64,000 nt of DNA from assembly GCF_932526225.1 (NCBI RefSeq), contig NC_064044.1, positions 8,110,801 through 8,174,800 of the forward strand. The letters run 5' to 3'. Position numbers and translations under genes: made by a program. Positions 1 to 11,716 of the stretch are shown here, piece by piece. The notes below the pieces were generated by a model that saw only the letters and a list, made by a program, of their open reading frames with translations, was not told where the DNA came from and searched no databases. The stretch is from Nematostella vectensis. Lineage: Eukaryota; Cnidaria; Anthozoa; Actiniaria; Edwardsiidae. The first letter of the stretch is position 1; every line of letters starts with the position of its first letter.

Positions 1-876
1 ATACGGCGGAGAGAGCGAGATAGATATAGTCGGGTACATAAGATGCGTAAACAATGGCAGTAATTATATATGGGACATAACAGATGACAAGCAGAAAGAA
101 AATCAAACACAGAGTTATCATGGACTTTTTAAATTTGGAGATTCCAACGGAAGTGAAATTCCCTGGTAAGGCTTGCGATCGTATCTGCATCGTATGGCGA
201 CGTAATGTGACGGCGATTTTAACATTTGCGTAGATAACAATCACAATTGTCAGCACTAAGAATGAGAAAACTTTGATAACTGTTCTCAAATCAAGTAGTA
301 GCCGAAACGTAACTAGGGACGTTGCAAACAACCATAGGAATACAGAAGCTGTTATAGTTCGGCGAATAGTGACGATTTGGTTATAGCGGAGGTGCAAGTG
401 AATAGCTAAGCACCTTTCCATTGATATAGCCACGAGGAAGAAATACGAGGACAAAGCGAAAAGAGTCCCAAATACATCATTAGTTAACACACTCTTGCAA
501 TAAATAGCAAGGGCAGAGTACCAGGCCTCTGATCCGCGATCAATCTTGAAGAGTTGAATCTCCACGAACTTTTTTATAACAAATGGCGGTAAAGCAAGCG
601 CCCCGACTCCAAAGTCGGACAGAGCGAGGTTGAACAGAAGCACAAACGACGGGGTATAGAGTGGTGGCAACGCCAAATGACTAACATAATTAATGCATTG
701 GCAAAGACCGCTATCAACGCAAGGACGGTATTGAAAATGTTACAGACCATGTAAATGCCTTCCATGGATTCAATGTGATCAAAATTTCTTCTAGTTGTGT
801 AGCAAGTCATATTGCGAGACGTGAGTATCTCGCCGTTGTAAAGGAGAGAACTGTTGGTGTTGTTGAAGAAAGCCAT
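1..876 (-). pseudogene. Class A (rhodopsin-like) GPCR, partial, one frameshift
   Basis: The reverse strand encodes the N-terminal two-thirds of a seven-transmembrane receptor. From the Met at 876-874 there is a short extracellular tail with NxT/NxS glycosylation sites, then TM1 (VCNIFNTVLALIAVFANALI). Near 670-675 the frame changes: the first frame runs on into unrelated residues, while the next frame gives YTPSFVLLFNLALSDFGVG, the classic LSD motif of TM2. That frame stays open to position 1 through TM3, an ERC version of the DRY motif (SMERCLAIH, about 404-428), TM4, TM5, a basic loop and the start of TM6 (CYVPY, in place of CWxP). The rest lies outside the window. A single-base loss explains the break; it may be a real disabling mutation, an allele, or an assembly error, since the rest looks intact. 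It resembles the amine/adenosine-type receptors expanded in cnidarians; the ligand cannot be told. Confidence 0.75.
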
Positions 877-1689
877 CGCCCCGTCATCGCAGGGATGAAA
901 GAAAAATAGTGAGACGCGTAGGGTGGTAATAAGTGGGTTTCTTATTTGCTAAAATTATTTTTTCATGGACTCAGTCCGGAAGTACGTACCGGTAGCGGTG
1001 TTTTGAAAGGGCATTAGAAAACAAATTAAGTGATATTGAAGCAATTCCCTTATCCCCTATGGAGGGATAGTTTGGGTAATGTTGACACATGATTTAAAAA
1101 AGCCAGGAAAAACAAACAACAGTATAAGTATGAATTTTATTTCAACGAAAACTCAATAAAATACGCATAAGAAAATCAAAAATCATTTATAGAATTTGTA
1201 AGAAGATGTACTTGATAGCAAGCGTGGGTTGCTGGGATATTGTTCCTATTGGGGAATTGATTTTAAAATTTTGCGACAAAAGGTTGAAAAATGTGATTGG
1301 CACTCAATTTACTCTTCTTATTACTAGTATTTTACTTGTTTGCAGCGAGTTATTGCACTTCCCATTTAGAATCAACATTGTAAGACCACCGAATCTTTTT
1401 TTTAAGAGAACATTTGATAGCATGCTCAATCGCCCTGTTTTCTTGTAATGGCAAAGTAGGAGAAAAACTTCGATATAAAGCTAGTATTGATTATGATATT
1501 ATGATAGAAACCGTGCTGTGAATGTTTAAAGCACCCTATTCCTTTTAATCCCAAAGGGGCGCTTATACGAGTGTGGGTGCTTGTTTAAAGTTGGATGCTT
1601 ATTCCAAACTCTAGCCACAATGTCTGCGCTCGGAGGGAGCGCAGCGACCGGAGAGCAAGGAAAAGGTATATGCGAAAAGCTGATTTTCA
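877..1689. other. AT-rich spacer, no gene recognised
   Basis: This stretch lies upstream of the GPCR start codon. It holds an 80-residue open frame at 1206-1448 (+) with no recognisable motif or convincing splice signals, so I do not call it. Around 1627-1657 there is a short GC-rich imperfect inverted repeat (GCTCGGAGGGAGCG type). Nothing else is supported. Confidence 0.5.
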
Positions 1690-2670
1690 GTGTCCACACC
1701 ACAGGCTTCCCAGTCGGCTGATTTTTTATTTTCATTTCATGCTGATCAGCGGACGTTTTAGCGCATGCGCGAGTTTCATATAGGGGATGTGATTTTTCGT
1801 GTCCACACCACAGGCTTCCCAGTTAGCTGATTTGCATTATGATTTCATTTCGATCAGTGGTCTTTTTAGCGCATGCGCGAGTTTCACATAGTGGATGCAA
1901 TTTTTTGTGTCAACACCACAGGCTTCCCAGTCGGCTGATTGTATTTTGATTTCATGCTGATCAGCGGTCTTTTTAGCGCATGCGCGAGTTTCGGATGCAA
2001 TTTTTCGTGTCCACACCACAGGCTTCTCATTTGGATGATTTGTATTTTGATTTCATACCGATCAGTGGTCTTTTTAGCGCATGCGCGAGTTTCATATAGT
2101 GGATGCAGTTTTTCGTGTCCACAGCACAAGTTTCCCATTTGGCTGTCGTTTTTCCAGCTCGCTCGGTAATTTCCTCATACATACATACATGGAAGTCCGC
2201 TTCAATCATATATTCGCTTTTATTATCGCTCTAGAGCTTTGTAAGTCTATAATTTTCACATAAACTTGCAGGAATTCGTGTTTACTACAATTTTGCTGGC
2301 AGCCATCTTGGAGCCTAGTCCCTAACGTTATAGAATATCACAGGTCTCACGCGCGCTCACCCCAGGCTCTTTTAGACCATTTAGAAAAACGACAGCCATT
2401 GATTGAAATGTGTATTTTGATTTCATATCGATTAGCGGTCTTTTTAGCGCATATTTCATATAGTGGATACAATTTTTCTTGTCCACACCACAGGTTTCCC
2501 AGTCGGCTGATTTGTATTTTGATTTCATATCGATCAGCGGTCTTTTTAGCGCATGCGGGAGTTTCATATAGTGGATGCAATTTTTTGTGTCCACACCACA
2601 GGCTTCTCAGTCGGCTGATTTGTATTTTGATTTCATGCTTATCAGCGGTCTTTTTCGAGAACCCCTGTAC
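1690..2670. repeat. ~105-bp tandem repeat with GCGCATGCGCGA core
   Basis: About eight diverged copies of a unit of roughly 100-110 bp in two blocks (about 1690-2150 and 2400-2668), separated by about 240 bp of other sequence. Each unit reads through CACACCACAGGCTTCCCAGT, GGCTGATTTGTATTTTGATT, TCAGCGGTCTTTTTAGCG, then CATGCGCGAGTTTCATATAG. The core GCGCATGCGC is a perfect palindrome. Copies differ by small indels and substitutions, so the array is not very recent. Short open frames on both strands here are by-products of the repeat. Confidence 0.85.
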
Positions 2671-3087
2671 TGAAACATGTTCGTCCCGTCCTCCTAGCAT
2701 TCACTTTCTATTAGAAACTTCTAGTCTATATTCATAAAGCAATGCTAAGTCCATAAGTAACCATCAACAACAAGGTCCTTGGGATTCCTGTGGTTGGCCG
2801 TGAGGCGAGAGGTCGAGCGTCCACATCAATAACAGGTAACTTGAAACACCACAGAGGGAACCTGAAAGAACGCCAGGGACTAAGGCTGGTGTATTAGATC
2901 ATCACTTCATTTCTGGGGGCCAGAGGAGGGGGTGCATATTTTAAGGGAAAGGAGAGCCTGTTAATTTTTCTTTATTATTTTTTGTTTTTCACCTTAGAAT
3001 GGGAACCAGATCAAAGGGTCTGCATCTGGGCACTAAAACAAGTATTTATGGTAATCGCAGGTGAAGGTCAAGCAGGAAGCCCTTGAC
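2671..3087. other. Spacer, nothing recognised
   Basis: Mixed-composition sequence between the 105-bp repeat and the A-rich inverted repeat. No open frame, RNA gene or repeat that I can support. Confidence 0.4.
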
Positions 3088-3483
3088 TATGGTGGCCCAT
3101 CGTTATCATAGCATTTCTCAAACATGAAAAAAAAAATCAGAGAAAAAATTTTAGAAATTAAAAAAAAAATCGGAAAAAAAATATTCAAGAAGTAAAAATC
3201 TAAGGAAAAAATAAAACTAAATGAGTATGCGAAAAAAAATTAGACAAATTAGAAAAAAAACTTACTTGAAAATTCTTAAAAGAAAAAAATTGCGGGAAAA
3301 ATCTAGTAAGAAAAAAATTAAAAACTTCTCGTAAGAAAAAGTTTAAAGAAACTATAAAAAAAATAAAGTTGAAAAAAAATAAGTTGAAGGAAATATTTGA
3401 GAAAAAAAGTTAAAACCAATTCTTTAAGAAAAAATGTTGAAAGAAAAAACTTTAATAAAAAAAAAATCTATAAGAAAACAAAG
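3088..3483 (+). repeat. A-rich arm of a ~400-bp long inverted repeat (left)
   Basis: Begins at TATGGTGGCCCATCG and continues as A-rich sequence with short interruptions (AAAAATCAGAGAAAAAA, ATTCAAGAAGTAAAAATC, TTAGACAAATTAG). The reverse complement of 18150-18538 follows the same order of landmarks with small indels, so the two are inverted copies rather than chance low complexity. This left copy is cut at the TTAA at 3484-3487, where MITE A begins. Confidence 0.8.
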
Positions 3484-4491
3484 TTAACACATTGACCCCT
3501 GAACCGGCCTGTACCAGCTTTGGGAAGTACCCACAACCCAAAAAATTCATAAATTCAAAATAAACACAACAAGATGAAGATACTCAGGCATCAGTCTAAG
3601 GGATAAATGGTCTTGCAGATATGCATCCAACCAAGGTGTTGGCATCTACTCTTAAGCCAAATAATAGCACAGGTTCTTTGACAAATCTCAAATCGAACAA
3701 GGAGAGAAAAGCAGAATCACCCCTCTCAATAAAACGCTCAAAATACCACACAAGGGAGAGAGATCAGCAAACACAGCTCAAGACACAAATAGATACCTTT
3801 ATTCTGATCCTCCAGGTACATTTCCTTGGCCTCAAAACACAATGCCCATTCCTTGAAGGATTGTACAACCACGAAAATATGTTTACGTATTGCAAAGCAT
3901 TCTGGGAGATACAGGGGAAAATTCACGAGGGGAGGGCCAGTCAACACTCCTCTCCCCAAAGTCAGATGGTTTTTTATAAGTCTTTTCACCCCGAAGCCAA
4001 ACGAATCAATTCCAGGCCATACAGACCCAGAATAGCAGTGTAAACAATTTTGGAATCAATTTGGTTTCAGAAAAGACAGCATTTAGGAGAGCTGTGGTGA
4101 TTCATTAGAAAATTATTTTCTCATCCGGGCAAAGCCAAACAAGAAAAAATCATCATGAATCCACCTTTACTTTTAAATATCCATAAGCATAGCACTCAAT
4201 TATGCCCCAAAAGACTTCATGATGTCCTGAGACACTCCCCTAATATGCTCATAGCTGTATTTTTTATGAAAAATACAAGCAACCATCAACTTGTGCTGGC
4301 TTCAGCACATCGACGAGGGATTAAAAGTGGGGACCGCAAAGCACTGTTGGAAAGCTTGGATACCGCTGACTAGGTGCAGCTGTGTTTGACTTTGACGGGC
4401 TGTATAAAACTCAGAATAGGGGGGGAGGTATCTGTTTTCAGTCTGTTTTTTGTAAATTCAGCTCCAAAAAAGCCAGGAGTCAATGGGTTAA
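3484..4491 (+). mobile_element. TTAA-flanked MITE-like element A, copy 1
   Basis: A 1008-bp unit including TTAA at both ends. The left end reads TTAACACATTGACCCCTG; the reverse complement of the right end reads TTAACCCATTGACTCCTGG, so the ends form an imperfect terminal inverted repeat of about 18 bp. TTAA target duplications with CCC-like ends are typical of the piggyBac superfamily, so this may be a non-autonomous piggyBac-like element. Two near-identical copies occur at 8117 and 11713. A 140-residue frame at 3621-4043 is identical in all three copies but has no recognisable domain; the identity reflects recent duplication, not proven coding function. Confidence 0.7.
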
Positions 4492-7400
4492 TCAACCACC
4501 CCTAGATTTTAATCAAAATAACTAGACCTTTTTAGACTTGTGCAGTGACATACACCAGTGGATTGGATCACATATATGCCATTTCTAGCAAGTGAATATC
4601 TTTAACCTAGAAAATAGAATTTTTTTTACTTGGACATGACTGGACTCATTGATAGGGATGATATGCATAGCTTTTTTAGAAAAAAATGCCCAAGAAAACA
4701 TCAGATTCAGGCAAGGTTTTGTGATAAGATTACTTTGACGGTGAATATACAGGAAAAGTACCAAAAGTGGGTTGACACTGCTGCTTTGAATTTATAAAGG
4801 CAAATATTTTTATAGAATTTGGGCTCCCTGTGGTTTCCCTAATGGTTTTAACATAAGAATTATCTGTTAGAATATCAGCCATAACTTAAAGGAGGCTTGT
4901 TTGTATATCAAGCAGAATTTGCCTACACTGTTGTATGCACCTGAGCTTGCGAAAAATGCATTGTTCTCAGGCAGTGAGGCAAGCATGATTTTTAGGGTGT
5001 GTTGGTTAATCAACCACCCCTAGATTTTAATCAAAATAACTAGACCTTTTTAGACTTGTGCTGTGACATACACCAGTGGATTGGATCACATATATGCCAT
5101 TTCTAGCAAGTGAATATCTTTAACCTAGAAAATAGATTTTTTTTTTACTTGGACATGACTGGACTCATTGATAGGGATGATATGCATAGCTTTTTTAGAA
5201 AAAAATGCCCAAGAAAACATCAGATTCAGGCAAGGTTTTGTGATAAGATTACTTTGACGGTGAATATACAGGAAAAGTACCAAAAGTGGGTTGACACTGC
5301 TGCTTTGAATTTATAAAGGCAAATATTTTTATAGAATTTGGGCTCCCTGTGGTTTCCCTAATGGTTTTAACATAAGAATTATCTGTTAGAATATCAGCCA
5401 TAACTTAAAGGAGGCTTGTTTGTATATCAAGCAGAATTTGCCTACACTGTTGTATGCACCTGAGCTTGCGAAAAATGCATTGTTCTCAGGCAGTGAGGCA
5501 AGCATGATTTTTAGGGTGTGTTGGTAAAATCAACCACCCCTAGATTTTAATCAAAATAACTAGACCTTTTTAGACTTGTGCTGTGACATACACCAGTGGA
5601 TTGGATCACATATATGCCATTTCTAGCAAGTGAATATCTTTAACCTAGAAAATAGAATTTTTTTTACTTGGACATGACTGGACTCATTGATAGGGATGAT
5701 ATGCATAGCTTTTTTAGAAAAAAATGCCCAAGAAAACATCAGATTCAGGCAAGGTTTTGTGATAAGATTACTTTGACGGTGAATATACAGGAAAAGTACC
5801 AAAAGTGGGTTGACACTGCTGCTTTGAATTTATAAAGGCAAATATTTTTATAGAATTTGGGCTCCCTGTGGTTTCCCTAATGGTTTTAACATAAGCATTA
5901 TCTGTTAGAATATCAGCCATAACTTAAAGGAGGCTTGTTTGTATATCAAGCAGAATTTTCCTACACTGTTGTATGCACCTGAGCTTGCGAAAAATGCATT
6001 GTTCTCAGGCAGTGAGGCAAGCGTGATTTTTAGGGTGTGTTGGTTAATCAACCACCCCTAGATTTTAATCAAAATAACTAGACCTTTTTAGACTTGTGCT
6101 GTGACATACACCAGTGGATTGGATCACATATATGCCATTTCTAGCAAGTGAATATCTTTAACCTAGAAAATAGAATTTTTTTTACTTGGACATGACTGGA
6201 CTCATTGATAGGGATGATATGCATAGCTTTTTTAGAAAAAAATGCCCAAGAAAACATCAGATTCAGGCAAGGTTTTGTGATAAGATTACTTTGACGGTGA
6301 ATATACAGGAAAAGTACCAAAAGTGGGTTGACACTGCTGCTTTGAATTTATAAAGGCAAATATTTTTATAGAATTTGGGCTCCCTGTGGTTTCCCTAATG
6401 GTTTTAACATAAGAATTATCTGTTAGAATATCAGCCATAACTTAAAGGAGGCTTGTTTGTATATCAAGCAGAATTTGCCTACACTGTTGTATGCACCTGA
6501 GCTTGCGAAAAATGCATTGTTCTCAGGCAGTGAGGCAAGCATGATTTTTAGGGTGTGTTGGTAAAATCAACCACCCCTAGATTTTAATCAAAATAACTAG
6601 ACCTTTTTAGACTTGTGCTGTGACATACACCAGTGGATTGGATCACATATATGCCATTTCTAGCAAGTGAATATCTTTAACCTAGAAAATAGAATTTTTT
6701 TTACTTGGACATGACTGGACTCATTGATAGGGATGATATGCATAGCTTTTTTAGAAAAAAATGCCCAAGAAAACATCAGATTCAGGCAAGGTTTTGTGAT
6801 AAGATTACTTTGACGGTGAATATACAGGAAAAGTACCAAAAGTGGGTTGACACTGCTGCTTTGAATTTATAAAGGCAAATATTTTTATAGAATTTGGGCT
6901 CCCTGTGGTTTCCCTAATGGTTTTAACATAAGCATTATCTGTTAGAATATCAGCCATAACTTAAAGGAGGCTTGTTTGTATATCAAGCAGAATTTTCCTA
7001 CACTGTTGTATGCACCTGAGCTTGCGAAAAATGCATTGTTCTCAGGCAGTGAGGCAAGCATGATTTTTAGGGTGTGTTGGTTAATCAACCACCCCTAAAT
7101 TTTAATCAAAATAACTCGACCTTTTTAGACTTGTGCTGTGACATACACCAGTGGATTGGATCACATATATGCCATTTCTAGCAAGTGAATATCTTTAACC
7201 TAGAAAATAGAATTTTTTTTACTTGGACATGACTGGACTCATTGATAGGGATGATATGCATAGCTTTTTTAGAAAAAAATGCCCAAGAAAACATCAGATT
7301 CAGGCAAGGTTTTGTGATAAGATTACTTTGACGGTGAATATACAGGAAAAGTACCAAAAGTGGGTTGACACTGCTGCTTTGAATTTATAAAGGCAAATAT

Positions 7401-8120
7401 TTTTATAGAATTTGGGCTCCCTGTGGTTTCCCTAATGGTTTTAACATAAGAATTATCTTTTAGAATATCAGCCATAACTTAAAGGAGGCTTGTTTGTATA
7501 TCAAGCAGAATTTGCCTACACTGTTGTATGCACCTGAGCTTGCGAAAAATGAATTGTTCTCAGGCAGTGAGGCAAGCATGATTTTTAGGGTGTGTTGGTT
7601 AATCAACCACCCCTAGATTTTAATCAAAATAACTAGACCTTTTTAGACTTGTGCTGTGACATACACCAGTGGATTGGATCACATATATGCCATTTCTAGC
7701 AAGTGAATATCTTTAACCTAGAAAATAGAATTTTTTTTACTTGGACATGACTGGACTCATTGATAGGGATGATATGCATAGCTTTTTTAGAAAAAAATGC
7801 CCAAGAAAACATCAGATTCAGGCAAGGTTTTGTGATAAGATTACTTTGACGGTGAATATACAGGAAAAGTACCAAAAGTGGGTTGACACTGCTGCTTTGA
7901 ATTTATAAAGGCAAATATTTTTATAGAATTTGGGCTCCCTGTGGTTTCCCTAATGGTTTTAACATGAGAATTATCTGTTAGAATATCAGCCATAACTTAA
8001 AGGAGGCTTGTTTGTATATCAAGCAGAATTTGCCTACACTGTTGTATGCACCTGAGCTTGCGAAAAATGCATTGTTCTCAGGCAGTGAGGCAAGCATGAT
8101 TTTTAGGGTGTGTTGGTAAA
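4488..8120 (+). repeat. Array 1: seven tandem ~518-bp TTAA units (element B)
   Basis: Seven head-to-tail units with junctions at 4488, 5006, 5525, 6044, 6562, 7081, 7599 and 8117 (periods 518 or 519; the extra base lies in a T tract or at the junction). Each unit begins TCAACCACCCCTAGATTTTA and ends ATTTTTAGGGTGTGTTGG, and these are imperfect inverted repeats of one another (TCAACCACCCCTA against CCAACACACCCTA). The linker is TTAA at most junctions and TAAAA at 5525 and 6562. Units 3 and 5, which follow a TAAAA junction, share AAGCATTATC and GAATTTTCC variants, while the others mostly have AAGAATTATC and GAATTTGCC, so part of the array is organised in dimers of about 1037 bp. A 68-residue frame in unit 2 is not a gene. 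Confidence 0.9.
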
Positions 8121-9124
8121 CACATTGACCCCTGAACCGGCCTGTACCGGCTTTGGGAAGTACCCACAACCCAAAAAATTCATAAATTCAAAATAAACAC
8201 AACAAGATGAAGATACTCAGGCATCAGTCTAAGGGATAAATGGTCTTGCAGATATGCATCCAACCAAGGTGTTGGCATCTACTCTTAAGCCAAATAATAG
8301 CACAGGTTCTTTGACAAATCTCAAATCGAACAAGGAGAGAAAAGCAGAATCACCCCTCTCAATAAAACGCTCAAAATACCACACAAGGGAGAGAGATCAG
8401 CAAACACAGCTCAAGACACAAATAGATACCTTTATTCTGATCCTCCAGGTACATTTCCTTGGCCTCAAAACACAATGCCCATTCCTTGAAGGATTGTACA
8501 ACCACGAAAATATGTTTACGTATTGCAAAGCATTCTGGGAGATACAGGGGAAAATTCACGAGGGGAGGGCCAGTCAACACTCCTCTCCCCAAAGTCAGAT
8601 GGTTTTTTATAAGTCTTTTCACCCCGAAGCCAAACGAATCAATTCCAGGCCATACAGACCCAGAATAGCAGTGTAAACAATTTTGGAATCAATTTGGTTT
8701 CAGAAAAGACAGCATTTAGGAGAGCTGTGGTGATTCATTAGAAAATTATTTTCTCATCCGGGCAAAGCCAAACAAGAAAAAATCATCATGAATCCACCTT
8801 TGCTTTCAAATATCCATAAGCATAGCACTCAATTATGCCCCAAAAGACTTCATGATGTCCTGAGACACTCCCCTAATATGCTCATAGCTGTATTTTTTAT
8901 GAAAAATACAAGCAACCATCAACTTGTGCTGGCTTCAGCACATCGACGAGGGATTAAAAGTGGGGACCGCAAAGCACTGTTGGAAAGCTTGGATACCGCT
9001 GACTAGGTGCAGCTGTGTTTGACTTTGACGGGCTGTATAAAACTCAGAATAGGGGGGGAGGTATCTGTTTTCAGTCTGTTTTTTGTAAATTCAGCTCCAA
9101 AAAAGCCAGGAGTCAATGGGTTAA
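8117..9124 (+). mobile_element. TTAA-flanked MITE-like element A, copy 2
   Basis: Near-identical to copy 1 over 1008 bp. Its left linker is TAAA (8117-8120) rather than TTAA, directly abutting the last B unit of array 1; the right linker at 9121-9124 is TTAA. The TAAA junction is shared with copy 3, which shows that copies 2 and 3 descend from one already-joined B-A structure rather than from independent insertions. Confidence 0.75.
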
Positions 9125-11716
9125 TCAACCACCCCTAGATTTTAATCAAAATAACTAGACCTTTTTAGACTTGTGCAGTGACATACACCAGTGGATTGGA
9201 TCACATATATGCCATTTCTAGCAAGTGAATATCTTTAACCTAGAAAATAGAATTTTTTTTACTTGGACATGACTGGACTCATTGATAGGGATGATATGCA
9301 TAGCTTTTTTAGAAAAAAATGCCCAAGAAAACATCAGATTCAGGCAAGGTTTTGTGATAAGATTACTTTGACGGTGAATATACAGGAAAAGTACCAAAAG
9401 TGGGTTGACACTGCTGCTTTGAATTTATAAAAGCAAATATTTTTATAGAATTTGGGCTCCCTGTGGTTTCCCTAATGGTTTTAACATAAGCATTATCTGT
9501 TAGAATATCAGCCATAACTTAAAGGAGGCTTGTTTGTATATCAAGCAGAATTTTCCTACACTGTTGTATGCACCTGAGCTTGCGAAAAATGCATTGTTCT
9601 CAGGCAGTGAGGCAAGCATGATTTTTAGGGTGTGTTGGTTAATCAACCACCCCTAGATTTTAATCAAAATAACTAGACCTTTTTAGACTTGTGCTGTGAC
9701 ATACACCAGTGGATTGGATCACATATATGCCATTTCTAGCAAGTGAATATCTTTAACCTAGAAAATAGAATTTTTTTTTACTTGGACATGACTGGACTCA
9801 TTGATAGGGATGATATGCATAGCTTTTTTAGAAAAAAATGCCCAAGAAAACATCAGATTCAGGCAAGGTTTTGTGATAAGATTACTTTGACGGTGAATAT
9901 ACAGGAAAAGTACCAAAAGTGGGTTGACACTGCTGCTTTGAATTTATAAAGGCAAATATTTTTATAGAATTTGGGCTCCCTGTGGTTTCCCTAATGGTTT
10001 TAACATAAGAATTATCTGTTAGAATATCAGCCATAACTTAAAGGAGGCTTGTTTGTATATCAAGCAGAATTTGCCTACACTGTTGTATGCACCTGAGCTT
10101 GCGAAAAATGCATTGTTCTCAGGCAGTGAGGCAAGCATGATTTTTAGGGTGTGTTGGTAAAATCAACCACCCCTAGATTTTAATCAAAATAACTAGACCT
10201 TTTTAGACTTGTGCTGTGACATACACCAGTGGATTGGATCACATATATGCCATTTCTAGCAAGTGAATATCTTTAACCTAGAAAATAGAATTTTTTTTAC
10301 TTGGACATGACTGGACTCATTGATAGGGATGATATGCATAGCTTTTTTAGAAAAAAATGCCCAAGAAAACATCAGATTCAGGCAAGGTTTTGTGATAAGA
10401 TTACTTTGACGGTGAATATACAGGAAAAGTACCAAAAGTGGGTTGACACTGCTGCTTTGAATTTATAAAGGCAAATATTTTTATAGAATTTGGGCTCCCT
10501 GTGGTTTCCCTAATGGTTTTAACATAAGCATTATCTGTTAGAATATCAGCCATAACTTAAAGGAGGCTTGTTTGTATATCAAGCAGAATTTTCCTACACT
10601 GTTGTATGCACCTGAGCTTGCGAAAAATGCATTGTTCTCAGGCAGTGAGGCAAGCATGATTTTTAGGGTGTGTTGGTTAATCAACCACCCCTAGATTTTA
10701 ATCAAAATAACTAGACCTTTTTAGACTTGTGCTGTGACATACACCAGTGGATTGGATCACATATATGCCATTTCTAGCAAGTGAATATCTTTAACCTAGA
10801 AAATAGAATTTTTTTTACTTGGACATGACTGGACTCATTGATAGGGATGATATGCATAGCTTTTTTAGAAAAAAATGCCCAAGAAAACATCAGATTCAGG
10901 CAAGGTTTTGTGATAAGATTACTTTGACGGTGAATATACAGGAAAAGTACCAAAAGTGGGTTGACACTGCTGCTTTGAATTTATAAAGGCAAATATTTTT
11001 ATAGAATTTGGGCTCCCTGTGGTTTCCCTAATGGTTTTAACATAAGAATTATCTTTTAGAATATCAGCCATAACTTAAAGGAGGCTTGTTTGTATATCAA
11101 GCAGAATTTGCCTACACTGTTGTATGCACCTGAGCTTGCGAAAAATGAATTGTTCTCAGGCAGTGAGGCAAGCATGATTTTTAGGGTGTGTTGGTTAATC
11201 AACCACCCCTAGATTTTAATCAAAATAACTAGACCTTTTTAGACTTGTGCTGTGACATACACCAGTGGATTGGATCACATATATGCCATTTCTAGCAAGT
11301 GAATATCTTTAACCTAGAAAATAGAATTTTTTTTACTTGGACATGACTGGACTCATTGATAGGGATGATATGCATAGCTTTTTTAGAAAAAAATGCCCAA
11401 GAAAACATCAGATTCAGGCAAGGTTTTGTGATAAGATTACTTTGACGGTGAATATACAGGAAAAGTACCAAAAGTGGGTTGACACTGCTGCTTTGAATTT
11501 ATAAAGGCAAATATTTTTATAGAATTTGGGCTCCCTGTGGTTTCCCTAATGGTTTTAACATGAGAATTATCTGTTAGAATATCAGCCATAACTTAAAGGA
11601 GGCTTGTTTGTATATCAAGCAGAATTTGCCTACACTGTTGTATGCACCTGAGCTTGCGAAAAATGCATTGTTCTCAGGCAGTGAGGCAAGCATGATTTTT
11701 AGGGTGTGTTGGTAAA
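9121..11716 (+). repeat. Array 2: five tandem ~518-bp TTAA units (element B)
   Basis: Junctions at 9121, 9639, 10158, 10677, 11195 and 11713. The last four units match units 4-7 of array 1 in their private variants: the TAAAA junction at 10158, AAGCATTATC after it, then the unit with ATCTTTTAG and AAAATGAATTG, then the unit with ACATGAGAATT. Array 2 therefore equals array 1 minus two units, and the A-to-A spacing difference (4633 against 3596) is 1037 bp, exactly two B units. Confidence 0.9.

Noticed and set aside
3621-4043. 140-codon ORF conserved in three places (also 8254-8676 and 11850-12272)
   Set aside because: Identity follows from recent duplication of element A; no domain, and overlapping frames on both strands are equally conserved.
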